Shown here: piece by piece, positions 1 through 10,429 of the stretch
Layout of the letters: the number at the start of each line of letters is the position of its first letter
How positions within the stretch are numbered: the stretch's first letter is position 1
Source: Gnetum montanum
Lineage: Eukaryota > Streptophyta > Gnetopsida > Gnetales > Gnetaceae
DNA length: 64,000 nucleotides
NCBI GenBank assembly: GCA_015680685.1
Contig: MNCI01034323.1
Span: forward strand, 8,652-72,651
Direction: 5' to 3'
Position numbers and translations under genes: made by a program
The notes under the pieces: model-generated
Told to the model about the DNA's origin: nothing
Seen by the model: only the letters and a program-made list of their open reading frames with translations
The model's database searches: none

Positions 1-294
1 GGATGCTGACGCTAGTTAATTTAGACTTAGGACATTAGTTAGAGTTAGTTAGTTTCTCAACCCTTTACTCTTAGCATGGAAGACATAAAACCATAAAAGA
101 CCAAAAAAATCATATACCTCGGACTTACTTAACCATACATTGTGACAACAACAAGTAAGTCTGGGAAGACAACGAATGATTAACCCCAAGTGTTCCATGG
201 GGCGTTTAGGCATTTAGTCTATGGAGTTTGACCGGATCATGCGTGCTATGCTTGTTTCGTATGGTTGAGTGTAGGGGTACCTCGCCACTCATCA
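1..294 (+). repeat. Athila-like LTR, 3' part, plus orientation
   Basis: This is the reverse complement of the first ~290 bases of the minus-strand LTRs at 19806 and 28827. It ends exactly at the family's LTR terminus (GTATGGTTGAG, then GGGGTACC, then CTCATCA at 288-294). That ~40-base terminal block is shared by the LTRs of A, B, C and D. The window edge cuts the piece, so I cannot tell a solo LTR from the 3' LTR of a longer element. Confidence 0.8.
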
Positions 295-804
295 ACTGGG
301 ATTACCAAGTGTAGATCCTAGATACGCCACTAGATTACCAAGTAGTCACACTAGATGCTCGTAATCAAGTCGTACTCATACCACATGCGATGAGCAGCCG
401 ATTCCTTGAGTATCCGTACACATCCTTAGATGCTCGTAATCAAGTCGTACTCATTCTACATTCTAGGAGTTTGAGGGTGAGAGAAAAAAAATAAAATCCT
501 ATTCCATGCATTGCAAGGTTTATTCGAAAAGCTCATCTTTATTGCCATACACAAACTTGTGTCCAGGTACAATGTCTACTCGAATAAAGATCCGTTCACT
601 TTGGGACTCCTATTACGGGCACATGGAAAATATTCTATCTCTGGAGTGATCAATCTGCTAGAGTTTCCCTACTTCTAACTCAAGATGGTGAAACAAGGAA
701 GAGTCACCTCTTATTTATAGATATGGCAGCGGACCGCGATATCGCGTACGCAACATTGTAGGGGACGATGCGATATCGTGGCTCATGCGAATCGTGTCTC
801 ATCA
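295..804 (-). repeat. Athila-like LTR, truncated, minus orientation
   Basis: It matches the LTRs at 20147-20603 and 29155-29628 base for base over long stretches. From left to right it holds the repeated ATTACCAAGT motif, the poly(A)-side region, a minus-strand TATA box (TTATTTATA, 711-719) and the CG-rich GATATCGC dyad repeats (about 729-790), ending TCTCATCA at 804. The first ~340 bases of the LTR are missing and replaced by the opposite-orientation piece at 1-294. No polypurine tract follows position 804, so this is a solo or truncated LTR sitting in element E1. Confidence 0.8.
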
Positions 805-819
805 CTGCTCATCCATTTG

Positions 820-1960
820 ATAGCCAAGACAATCAAGGTTATCAAAACCTTTACAAATTTATTCTTTTCATAATACATAGAAAACATCTCCAATTTCTAG
901 AAAATAATATCATTATCAATGTCTTCACCAACATCAATAATGGCCTTTCTACTATGACTATCACCATAGCCATCATTATCCCATACAAAATGAAATTCAT
1001 TATCATTATTAGCTTTGCTATCACTAACAATGGCATCAAAAATCACATTATCGTATATAAAAAAAACTAGGACTCACAACTTTTCATAATCACTACAATA
1101 ATCATGAGGCACATCATTACCATTGAATAAACCACTACCAAGTTGAAGTGAAAAACTAGCATCCATCACACTAACTTCAACATGAGAGACATTACTACCA
1201 TCAACAAGGTAAAGGTCACACTTACTTACCTCTTCATTGCTTCTTCCATTCAATTTTGGTTCAACTTAATCATTAACATGTGGCTATTCAATTTCTTCAA
1301 AGCTTGAAGGTTCAAGATCCCAAATAGGACTTCCCAATTCCAATGGCTTTTCCTTTTCAAAGGAATCATCAATAAGCTATTCATCCCATTTTGGAGGTAT
1401 TAGCTCAAAATATAAATTCTCCTCCATGTCTTTAACATCATTTTCATCAAAACCACCATCAAAGCAATCATTCTTCTACATACCTTGGCTAGAAGACTCT
1501 CCTATCTCCCATGAGATAGCCTTAACTTTGTTTAGAATCTCCTTCCCTTCCTATAAGGTATAGAATAATTGTAGAAACTAATGATAATCATACCTTCTAG
1601 TGATTCTCTTGACTCTTCTTGAATAATTCCCTTGATCCGTACCACTCCTTTTGTTTGGGTCCTTCACCTCCCATGACTCATGAGGTAGGAATGCTTCTTG
1701 ATTAGCTGCATATACCATCTTCAACCTTGAAGATCTCTTGGTCCCTTTGATAAAGTTCTTCATTTCCTTCCTTGAAATCTTGGAGTATTAAGCACTCCTT
1801 TACTCAATAAAAGATACTTGAGAACTCATTTTCTCATTGATCTCTACTTCATTAGATCTTTCTTCTTCCTCATTTCCTTAATTAATATTTACATTTTCCA
1901 TAAAAATGCAAGAATTTATTTCTATTGCATCTTCAATCACAAGAGGTCTACCTTCATTAA
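820..1960 (-). pseudogene. Acidic post-gag region of E1, function unknown
   Basis: Downstream of the E1 zinc knuckle the minus strand can be read as a low-complexity, Asp/Glu/Ser-rich protein broken by stops. Visible stretches include KDMEENLYFELIPPKWDE near 1390-1440 and DNDGYGDSHSRKAIIDVGED near 915-980. I see no DTG/DSG protease triad, no reverse transcriptase FxDD and no integrase motif. The position is where pol would start in an autonomous element. It may be a divergent product of a non-autonomous lineage or non-coding sequence; I do not recognise a family. Confidence 0.35.
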
Positions 1961-2015
1961 AGGATTTTTCCTTTTCTAAGATTTGGAGTTTCTTTCTCTT
2001 GGAAACCTTTGGCTT

Positions 2016-3153
2016 ATCACACTCCCATTGTTTGTCTTCTTGTTCACTACAATTGAAGCATTGAACGTTGCAGGAATAATCATTTCCTTGACACTTTCTA
2101 TACTTGGAATAGTCTTCTTGGAATCTTAACCCTCCTTGGACTTCTCTTGCTTCTCATTTGTGTCTTCCTTGGTATTTCCATTCTCTTTGGCTTCTTTCTC
2201 ACATTAAAATGCTTTGGAGTTCTTGTCCTTAGAAGATTTAATACCTCTAGTATAGCCTTGAAGTCTCTTTTTAGCCTTAAGAGCTAATTCAAAAGCCTCA
2301 TCCAATGTTTGGGGATCATGGAAGGTTTGCTCTTGTTGATACTTCCTTTTAAGTCCTCCTTGAAAGTAAGATTCTTGTTTATAGTCATCCCAATGGGCTT
2401 TTGCAAGCTGGAAAGCCATACAAAAATCCATGTAGTACTCCTTCACACTCTTATCACCTTGCCTTAGGCACTTCAATTTTTGGATGGCCTCTTGTCTATG
2501 ATGATTCATCTCAAATTTTTTCTTGAGCATGAACTATATTAAAGACTAATCCTTGATAGGAGTACCATTGTTCACCTTGTAAGAATGACTTTCCTTCTCC
2601 CATCATACAAGTGGTATGCCTTTTAATTTGGTTTTAGCAAAAGAAACCTTTTGATGATTTTCCACATCTTCAAGTTCAAATTACTTGTTAATCATATTTA
2701 GCCAAGAAAAGAAAGATTCAATTCCTTCCATTCCATTGAAGGATTTTACTTCAACATGAGGCATTCTTGAAGCATGTTTGAATGATTTTGCAAGAGTGAC
2801 TTCAATCCCTTCACCTTGCTTTCTTTGAGGCTTAGAAGAAAGTTTCTTTTTCCATTTCCTAGGAAAATTAAAGCCTTGAGACTTATTTTTAGCAATAGGA
2901 GCATGAATAAAAACATCATCTTAAGATTCACCTTCTCCAAAGTAGTCATCTTCAAAAGGAATATCATCTTCAAGAGTTGGCATTAAGGTGAAGAATTACA
3001 TGAATTGTACCCTTTCTTGGATGCTTTTGATGAAGTAGCATCATCTTTGTTCTCTCCAAGCTTTTCAATTTTATCAACAATGAGCTTGAGAGCATTTCTC
3101 ATGTCATCCATATCTCTTGAAAGAAATTGAATTGTATTATTCTTTGGAGGCAT
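2016..3153 (-). pseudogene. gag: E1 gag polyprotein remnant (Retrotrans_gag type)
   Basis: Gag would form the particle core of the retrotransposon. The chosen start is the minus-strand ATG at 3153, which begins MPPKNN and matches the short MPP start common in gypsy gags; an ORF extends 14 codons upstream. The retrotransposon gag core follows, clearest at 2204-2530 with LRQGDKSVKEYYMDF and the EAFELALKAKKRL helix. A CCHC zinc knuckle lies at 2019-2060 (CFNC ... WEC), but the histidine position is aspartate. Several stops and frameshifts lie between 2530 and 2980, so the gene is dead. The motifs resemble chromovirus-type gags rather than the Athila-like gags elsewhere in the window. Confidence 0.75.
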
Positions 3154-4615
3154 AATGGAAATTGATTCTACAAGGGTGGGTGAAAATTTCAACATTTCTT
3201 AAGGAATGAAATATGAAATTCTCAGATCTTAAGAGAAATGAGCATAAGGTCTTCAAATTCTAGATATTACAAGCCAATGGATGTCTAATTTCACAATTAT
3301 GTTCCAATTCATGAAAGATATGGTAAACTTAGGAATCAAAGGAGAATTTTCAAACCCTAGGATGATTAGAATAAGTAGCAAGAGAGAATTGATCCAAGGT
3401 TGAGAATTTGAAGTGAATCTTTGTAATTGAGATGCGAATTATCTACTTGAATGCAATTTTCTTCAATTCCAAGATAATATGATACTAATCTAATAAGAAT
3501 CTCCCATGGATTCCACAATCCAAGCTATCTCAAAGACACAAAATAAAAAATTTGAACAAGAAAAGGAAAATGAAAGCTTTATTCTTGCTCAAATTGAGAA
3601 TTTACATATGAAAGGAAACACAATTCCCAAGGATAGACAAGAGATTGAATCCAACTATCACACATTCAATCAAAAAAAGTTCACACTCACATGGATGATG
3701 ATCAAGGCACCTTTCCAAGATTCTATCTTTCTCTACTCTTCTCTCAACTTCCTATACACTTTTTCTTCTCTCTCTAGACTCTCTTTCTCTCTCTTGACTT
3801 TCTTGATCAAATTGAAGGCCCAATAAGTGTATTTATATCTTTTTCCCCTATTTCTTCATCTTCCCTCCAATTTATCATTCAATTTAATGTTCATTAAAAT
3901 CCATGTGTGACATCTCTAAGAAATAAGAGATGTCTATCTTGAGTGCAAAGGATATCATGGTAGACATCTTGGAGGAGATGTCTTATAGTAGATGTATTGG
4001 TTGAGACATCTAATATGTAGTTGGAATGTCTCACTTATAGTTGGGACGTCTCACCTGCAAGGCCAAAATACAAAAATGCTTATTTAACTAGGGAAAAATG
4101 CAAGGCACATTGAAAAAAAGTTGATGCATAGATGAAATAGAATGAAATACTTGAAAATAGGATTTAACTGATATAATAATGTAAAATAAAATTTGAAATA
4201 GACAATATGCTTTAAGATATTGAAATAAGCTAAGATAGATAGAATATATGATATGCTAATATTGATGAGACTTCCATATTGAATAAGAAGAAAGAGATAT
4301 TCAAAACATAATATTCAACTATAGACAGTAACATACAAAAAAAAAACTTGAGAGAGATACAATAATAACAAAGTAGATGAAAAAAAAATTTCCTAATGAG
4401 GAGATGCTTAAGAGGCACTCTTGACTCTACTCTAAATATTGATGGAGGATTCCTTATATTGTATTTTGAGGAGGTGATAATGAGAACTCTTGACTCTACT
4501 TGATATAATGGAGGAGTTCCTCACAATCTCTTAATATGTTTAGAGTTGCAACATAATGGTAAACATAGTTGGAATAAAACAACAAAATGGAGGCTTGGAG
4601 GTGGAGATGCTTAAG
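3154..4615 (-). promoter_or_regulatory. E1 leader and U3 with TATA box and dyad repeats
   Basis: On the minus strand a TATA box (TATAAATA, 3830-3837) is followed by a GA-rich leader (3730-3800) running toward the gag start. Upstream, 3903-4063 carries repeated GACATCT/AGATGTC words, including a 9-bp perfect inverted repeat at 3909-3934 (GACATCTCT, 8-nt loop, AGAGATGTC). These look like U3 enhancer repeats, parallel in layout to the GATATCGC repeats of the A-D family. 4064-4615 is AT-rich with two copies of ACTCTTGACTCTACT. The plus-strand open frame at 3506-3826 is the antisense of the leader. Confidence 0.5.
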
Positions 4616-4620
4616 AACAT

Positions 4621-5485
4621 TGATGAGTGGCTAGGTACCCCTACACTCAACCATACGAATACAAGCATGTACACATGATCCGGTTGAACTTCGCAAACAG
4701 ACTAGTTGTGGTATCTAGATAGTTACACGTTGATCATAGTTCACTGTCTTCCCACATGGACTAGTATTTGCTTTATCATGTATGGTTTAGTCTAGAGTGA
4801 GGTGAGTGATAGGATTCTAAACTAATGCTACTCCTAGAGATGATTGAAAATAATCTTGACTTAAGCTAATAGGCAATAAAAAGTGAAATCTAAACTAGCC
4901 TAAGTGTGATAAGCATCCGTCCTTATCATCCATGCGCATCTTGGACCTCATGTACTACTTCTAGGATTACCAAGTGCACATTACTTGAGCACTCCTAGAT
5001 ACACTACTGGGTTACCAAGTAGTTATACTTAAATGTTCATGATTAAGTTGTACTCATTCCGCTTTAATGAATAGGAAGTGTAAATGACAATAAAGGAAAT
5101 ATGAACTAAAAAGACAACAATAAATAATTAACAATTAAAGTAATTAAGATTTAAGTGAATGCTACAATGATGGAGTAATCTCAATCTTTATTACCAATTG
5201 TGTGCATGTCCAAGTACGTCACACTCGAACAAAGGTTTCATACAATTACAATCATCACACTGTGGGCATGCACTAGTGAAAGAACTGAAACTAACTGAAA
5301 ACTGACAAAAAGACTCTACCCTAAGACTTACCAACCAACCTCTTTTCCTATGCACCCAAATGTTGTATTTATAGGCTTACATAGGAATCATGATATCATG
5401 TATTCAATATCGCTATCCAAGCTGCAATATCGCATACCCGATATTGAGGATTTGATATCGGGGCCTAGCAAACCATGATTCATCA
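4621..5485 (-). repeat. A 3' LTR
   Basis: It begins TGATGAGTGG and ends GATTCATCA as written. On the element's strand it carries U3 dyad repeats built from GATATYG and GTAC (5392-5462), a TATA box (TATAAATA, 5366-5373) and then R/U5 with repeated ACTTGGTAATCC-type words, and it ends in the GGGGTACC...CTCATCA block shared by the family. It is 865 bases long, against 850 for its partner. Confidence 0.9.
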
Positions 5486-5499
5486 TATCCCCATGACTG
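5486..5499 (-). other. A polypurine tract
   Basis: The sense sequence is CAGTCATGGGGATA directly before the 3' LTR. It corresponds to AGTCATGGGGGTA in B, C and D. It would prime plus-strand DNA synthesis. Confidence 0.8.
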
Positions 5500-5671
5500 A
5501 ATAACAACTCATCCTTGAGTCAGACAAAATGAGAATGAGTTCAATTGATTACATAGTGGATAGGCATGAGATTATTGACTAACTAGGAATTACTAATGCT
5601 ATAGTGTGGGATTGAACAAAATAAAATTGGGACATAGACACAGAATTACAAAGGGAAAAATTTTTTGGAAC

Positions 5672-8449
5672 TCATGTGGTTCTTAGTAGTGGTGGCTCCT
5701 CCATGGGCCTCTTTCCCTTATCTTGTGCTCTGGGCTTTGGAAATGGATGTCTCTAAAGGATCACCTAAAGCTTTTCTTCTTCAGTCCAAGGATCCTATGC
5801 CATCCATGCTGATGCTCCAAATTTTGATGGAGTTGGCACCTCCCATGGGCACGATAGTTGCGGGAACATCTGATTGGCCTTCGCATATCAAGCCACAAAC
5901 AACCATTGTTCCTCTTCATAGGCTCTATNGCATATCAAGCCACAAACAACCATTGTTCCTCTTCATAGGCTCTATCTTTGTCCTTGCATTCTTGGTAGTC
6001 TATGAGTTGTTGAGCCAAATTTTCCGCAACATCCTTCTGTCCTTCGTAGCTAGTCTTGACCACCTCTAATTCAGAATTTGCTACTTCTAATCTCTACAAT
6101 GTCTTCTTGTGTTTAGCAAATTCTATTTCACATTTAGCGTAAGTGATTACTACATACTTCTCCAATTATATTCTTGAGCATTCTACTATCAACATGGCTA
6201 AGTTGGCATACTGCAGGTTTATCAAATCTATGTACTCTATGAGATCTTGTATCTACAGGTCCTCACTTTTCAGTTCTACATGGTAGATGAAGACATAAGT
6301 ATCCAATATGGCTTGCCGATCAGCTTTCTGAGCATTAAGAGTGTTAATATGCACTTTGGCCATATGGATTTCTTTTTCAATTACCTATTTGTACATCCCC
6401 ACCTAATCTCTAAAATGCTCCTTGAGCTTCTCATGTCACTTGGCCCAATTTTGCCATGTGCTTATTTCAATCTCTATCTTCTAGTGGATTGTGCGTACCT
6501 CCTCCATTGAGAGGGTTCTGTTCCAAGTGATTCATATCCTGGTTGACCCTTATTAATTATTCTCACAATTTCTGAAAATTTTCCTTGACAACATTCTTTT
6601 GTTTCTCTACTATGGTTAACTAGAGATTTTTAGTGGCAAGGTGTTTATTTTCTTCTTGTGAGGTCTTGAGTGCTTTGGCATGTGCATACATTTGAGCTTG
6701 TGCCTTGGAAGCATCCCAATTATCCTTTTCTTTTTTCTCTACCACATTTTTATTCTCTTCCAAAAATTTAATTAGCTACTCTATCCTAAAGGATTCTCGC
6801 TAGTTTGTAGGGTGACGAGCTTTTCTTAGAGTCTTTTTAACTCCTCCAGTACATGCTCTACCCTAACCTCTGCCATGACCAGCTTCCCTTTTGTAGAGAT
6901 GAGGTTTGATTTTGTTGATGTAACATCTTGAGGAATCTTAAACAAGGATGTCATCACTTGTCTTGTCTACAGTAACCAATCTAGAACATCCTTATGTTTC
7001 ACAACAGTCATTGCGTGCTCCTGTAAAGTCTACTAATGGCATAATAGGGACATTAAATGATTCTTTGATGTGGTCTATAACCACTTCTACTAATCCCATT
7101 GCATCCTAGTGTTGCATGACCACTACTATGGCACCTTCACCAATTTTTAATTGCACCTAAAAAGATGTAGCATTTCCAGAGATTTTTTGTGACCAGTGTG
7201 ATTCCCCTCGTCCTGTTTGGATGGACACCTTGCCCCATGCATGATCAATTGAGACTATGGGTTGTACAACATCATCAATGATCATAAAGAGATTTTCTTC
7301 ATCATGGCTTCCCCAACTAACTGATTCAATGATGGCCCTAAGATGGCTCATCAATGGTCGATAGTCTTGCGATGGCAATGGTGGTTGGTCTTGCTAGCCT
7401 GTAGGTTGTGTGCTAGGCCCCACTTCCTATTTTTGATTGGGCTTTATGTCTGGAAGTTGGTTAGGCCTTACAGTTTTAGGTGTATTGGGCCCCACTATCT
7501 ATTCTTGCTAAGGCTCTAGTGTCTCACCAGCATTTTTCCTTGGGGCTGGTGGCTTTAGTAATTCAACAAATGAGGCATTTTGAGCCTTTCTGGGGATTTC
7601 ATTGGGGTACCCCAGAATTCCAGCACATTGGCATGGCTTCATAATTAGGTAGGGAAAAGGCAATGCAAAATTCCCTGTCTTACATTCTTCAAACTATCTT
7701 AATATTTTTGTAAGATATAGATGGGGTAGGTTGGCATCAATCTTGCCAATAAAAATGGCACTTCCTCTAGCCACATAGGTGGAAATCCTGTTCAATCCTG
7801 TTGTTGGAAAAATGTGATATGTACCAATTTTGAAGTAGATCCTCTCTTCAAGTGTGAGCTCTCCATATGCTTTATCCTTCTTTTTGTACATCCTTTTTAA
7901 CCATATCTTGCATGCATCTACATTAGAGTGAGTGGATAGGTAAGCAACCTTGGGCCCTGTATTCAAAAGATTCAACACTTTAAAAATGGCCCTGGTAGAG
8001 AAATCAATAGAAATCCCACCAATATCAATGGTGGTGCCTTCTTCCTTATTGTGCCAAAATTGGTACATCTCCCCTAGGTACCAATCACCACTCTCAAAGA
8101 GAAAAAGCCATAATAGAGATCCTTTAAGTTAGTCTCTAACTGCCTTAGTGGAAAATTTAGTGAAAGTTCTAAAATTGAGTTCCACAATCATAGTTGCTGA
8201 TGTGGACCTTTCACAAATTACCTAAACACATTCCAGAGATAACATGAGATGTTTTCCTTATTTAGGTGCCTTGCTGTCTCCACCTTCAGCATGCCCCAAT
8301 TGTATAGTAATAGGATGTTCCTAATGAATGCTGAATGATTATGCCTTCTACTCTACATGTTCTTTGAGAGGCACTTGGCCTCTACCTCTCCTTGGCCATT
8401 TGGATGAACCCTAAGATAAACATCTTTGTTATCCTCTTTTAGGGGCCAT
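5672..8449 (-). pseudogene. A ORF X: env-position protein with plant-transposon-like domain and coiled coil
   Basis: I place the start at ATG 8449 (MAPKRG) because B and D begin MVPKRG and MPPKRP, and the stop at 5672 after EEPPLL. The span of ~925 codons matches the ~924 codons in D. The N-terminal third holds the best frame (7694-8068), with WYLGEMYQFWHNKEEGTT, then FSTRAIFKVLNLLNT and LTLEERIYFKIGTYHIFP. This pattern recalls the 'putative plant transposon protein' domain (PF20167) of Athila-type elements. The middle (about 6500-6800) is Lys/Glu/Gln-rich with heptad spacing, a likely coiled coil. I see no signal peptide or clear membrane span, so an envelope role is unsupported. Multiple stops and frameshifts are present, plus an N at 5929 inside a 46-base duplication. 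Confidence 0.6.
5883..5975. other. Single N between two exact 46-base copies
   Basis: Bases 5883-5928 and 5930-5975 are identical and separated by one N at 5929. This looks like an assembly join in which overlapping contig ends were not merged. It adds 47 false bases to ORF X of A. Confidence 0.8.
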
Positions 8450-8952
8450 TTACAATCACACGAGACCGATTATTAGTAAGGCTATTTACAAAATTAGATT
8501 AATACCTTACTACTTGCCCTTAATCAATTCATTCCTTGCCTAGTGTGATTCAAAGTTAGAAATTTTCATGAAAATTCCCCTAAAAGTTTTGATATTGGGC
8601 CCAATTTGATTAGGTGACTCCAAAAAATAATTTTCATGGTTTGGGTGAAGAAATAAAATTAATTTGGCAAATGTTTTTAGCATTTTTTAAAGGTCACTTA
8701 CCCTTGATAATATCCTTTAGGCAACAAAAAATTTCAAAAAAACTACGTGTGACTTGAAACATACCTTTCCCCCATGACTAAGTTAAACACTCAGGGTTTA
8801 AGCAAGTTCAATTGGAACGAGAATCAAAGAATTAATGAGAAAGTTATTGATGTTTGAATGATAGGTGTGCAAGTTAGAAAATTTGTGGAAGAAAATTTCA
8901 ACAACTCCCCTTGCATGAATAGTGAAAATGACATTGATGTGCATGGGGGATC

Positions 8953-9046
8953 CATATATATAGTTTTCATAGATGCAATATCGCGTACCCGCTAGCATGG
9001 ACCTAATATTGCGATAGACTCGATACCAGGTACCTAATATCACATC
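8953..9046 (-). promoter_or_regulatory. A internal U3-like block with TATA box
   Basis: On the element's strand, dyad repeats (9046 down to about 8975) are followed by a TATA-like CTATATATATG (8953-8963), about 500 nt before ORF X. Bases 8975-8991 (GCAATATCGCGTACCCG) match 5424-5440 of A's own LTR with one difference. A second dyad around GGTACC lies near 9020-9045. The arrangement copies the LTR's U3 order of repeats then TATA box, so I infer a separate promoter for ORF X. Confidence 0.6.
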
Positions 9047-10429
9047 CCTTCTGAAACAAGGTACTTAGGAAAATTAATAAATTTTTGAATTTCCAAGGTG
9101 AAAAATGAAGGATTTAAGGTTAATTCAAAACATCTAGGGTAACATTGAAAAGACCAAAAGGCACCATAAGTGTAATGAAGTGGAATTTTACAATGAAGTT
9201 CATGAATAGGGTGAGGAAAAAGGATATGTAGTGGTGCATAGGAACGTTTGAATTAAAATGATGATAAAGGAAAGGATAACTTTAGCAATGTAGTACTTGG
9301 AGGGTATAAAATGATGTAATGATGATGTGCAATGAGTGCAAATTACAAAAGTTACGCAAGTGGGTCCTCCCCAAAGAAGGTTCCTACATATCATGCCCTT
9401 ATGTAACCACACTTGAAAATGTTCATAGGTACTAAAAGGGTTAAATGTAATCCACACCAATTCCATAAAGCACACACATGTAGATAACACTGTGATGAGG
9501 TATGAATTCTATGCTACACAAGACACAAGTCAAAAATACATGAACAGCGAGATGAGACGAATCATAGAAGGGATTTTAGAGATTGAGACATGAGGTAACT
9601 AACCCTAGGCACAATGAATCCTGAATGAAGGGTGTGATTAATGTGTTATTAGCCCATTGCTCCAAGATCAAGACTAAGTCCATGCCTCTGATTAGTGATA
9701 TCGCATTATTTCATCTAATGATGGACAACCATAAGAGCACCATGATAGCAAGGAATACGATCACTTGGCATTTTGTCCAAGGGATGAGTGTTTTATGTTT
9801 TTCTATGGCATGTTCTTCTTTAATATTTTCTTTGCTGGTTTTCTTTTCTTTTCTTCTTCTAGCCGCTTTAGCACTTTGTCCTTTTCAATAATGAATCAGA
9901 GAAGCCACCAACCTTCAAGCATGGATGCATGTCTTTCCAGTGGAGCCCTTAGAATAGCACTGAGGTTCTTTATTGAGTGCCTTTATTACTCTTACTTTCA
10001 TTTTTCATTAGATCTACAAGGATTTTAGTACAACCAGGCTACATGATAGCAGCTATATATGTCACCAAAGGAATCCACAAGTTCCCTTGATGTCACACCC
10101 TGGCCATTCCCTCTTAGTCCATCATTTTTTGGTCTGGGCATAATGAGCACAAAATTACAATATGTTTTAATGATGACAAGAACATCATTGTACCTAGAGT
10201 AGAACCTCTTATTAATAGAATGGATGGGTGGATGTTGTGGGCTCACTGTTCAAATAATTAGTCACCTGAGACTTGATAGCATAGAACAACACCTCAATCA
10301 ACAAGTCACATGAGTATTTTATTCACCAATGAGATTACCCTAAAAAATATAAAACAAAAAATTGGAAATGAAAAACTAGAAAAAAAATTGTAAAATCAAA
10401 GAAAAAAAAACATTTACTAATTCTACTTG
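9047..10429 (-). other. A non-coding spacer between gag and ORF X promoter
   Basis: No gag, pol or host motif is visible in any frame. The block is shared with B, C and D. Just after gag there is a T-rich tract (sense, about 10330-10420) with AATAAA at 10318-10323. The purine core GGGGAGGA (sense) lies at 9365-9372 within CCTTCTTTGGGGAGGACCC, about 400 nt before the internal TATA box. The plus-strand frames at 9625-10028 are antisense shadows. I read the interval as an internal 3' UTR/poly(A) region plus regulatory sequence. Confidence 0.55.

Larger units (their letters stand above)
805..4615 (-). mobile_element. E1: gag-only Ty3/gypsy element remnant
   Basis: Read on the minus strand this stretch holds a U3/leader region, a gag gene, a zinc-knuckle remnant and an acidic region, with no protease, reverse transcriptase or integrase that I can find. 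The layout fits non-autonomous gag-only elements (TR-GAG type). The left side runs into an LTR piece at 804. The right side is interrupted by element A at 4621, and the U3 probably resumes at 13739. The gag is of a different lineage from those of A-D. Terminal repeats were not delimited. Confidence 0.6.

Noticed and set aside
1-290. A simple local inversion of the LTR
   Set aside because: The breakpoint falls exactly on the LTR terminus, which fits a nested insertion better; kept as the alternative.
768-1070. 100-residue plus-strand ORF at the window start
   Set aside because: It begins in the LTR dyad repeats and is antisense to the E1 acidic region; low complexity, no domain.
3506-3826. 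106-residue plus-strand ORF with Ser/Leu-rich tail
   Set aside because: It is antisense to the GA-rich leader of E1; the Ser/Leu run is a CT-repeat artefact.
3909-3934. CRISPR-like or miRNA hairpin
   Set aside because: It is a 9-bp dyad in a retrotransposon U3 in plant DNA; no spacers and the stem is too short for a miRNA precursor.
5665-6069. 134-residue plus-strand ORF
   Set aside because: It is antisense to ORF X of A and crosses the N and its 46-base duplication.
9625-10028. Two overlapping plus-strand ORFs of 87-88 residues
   Set aside because: They are antisense to the conserved spacer of A and have no motif or matching open frame in B, C or D.
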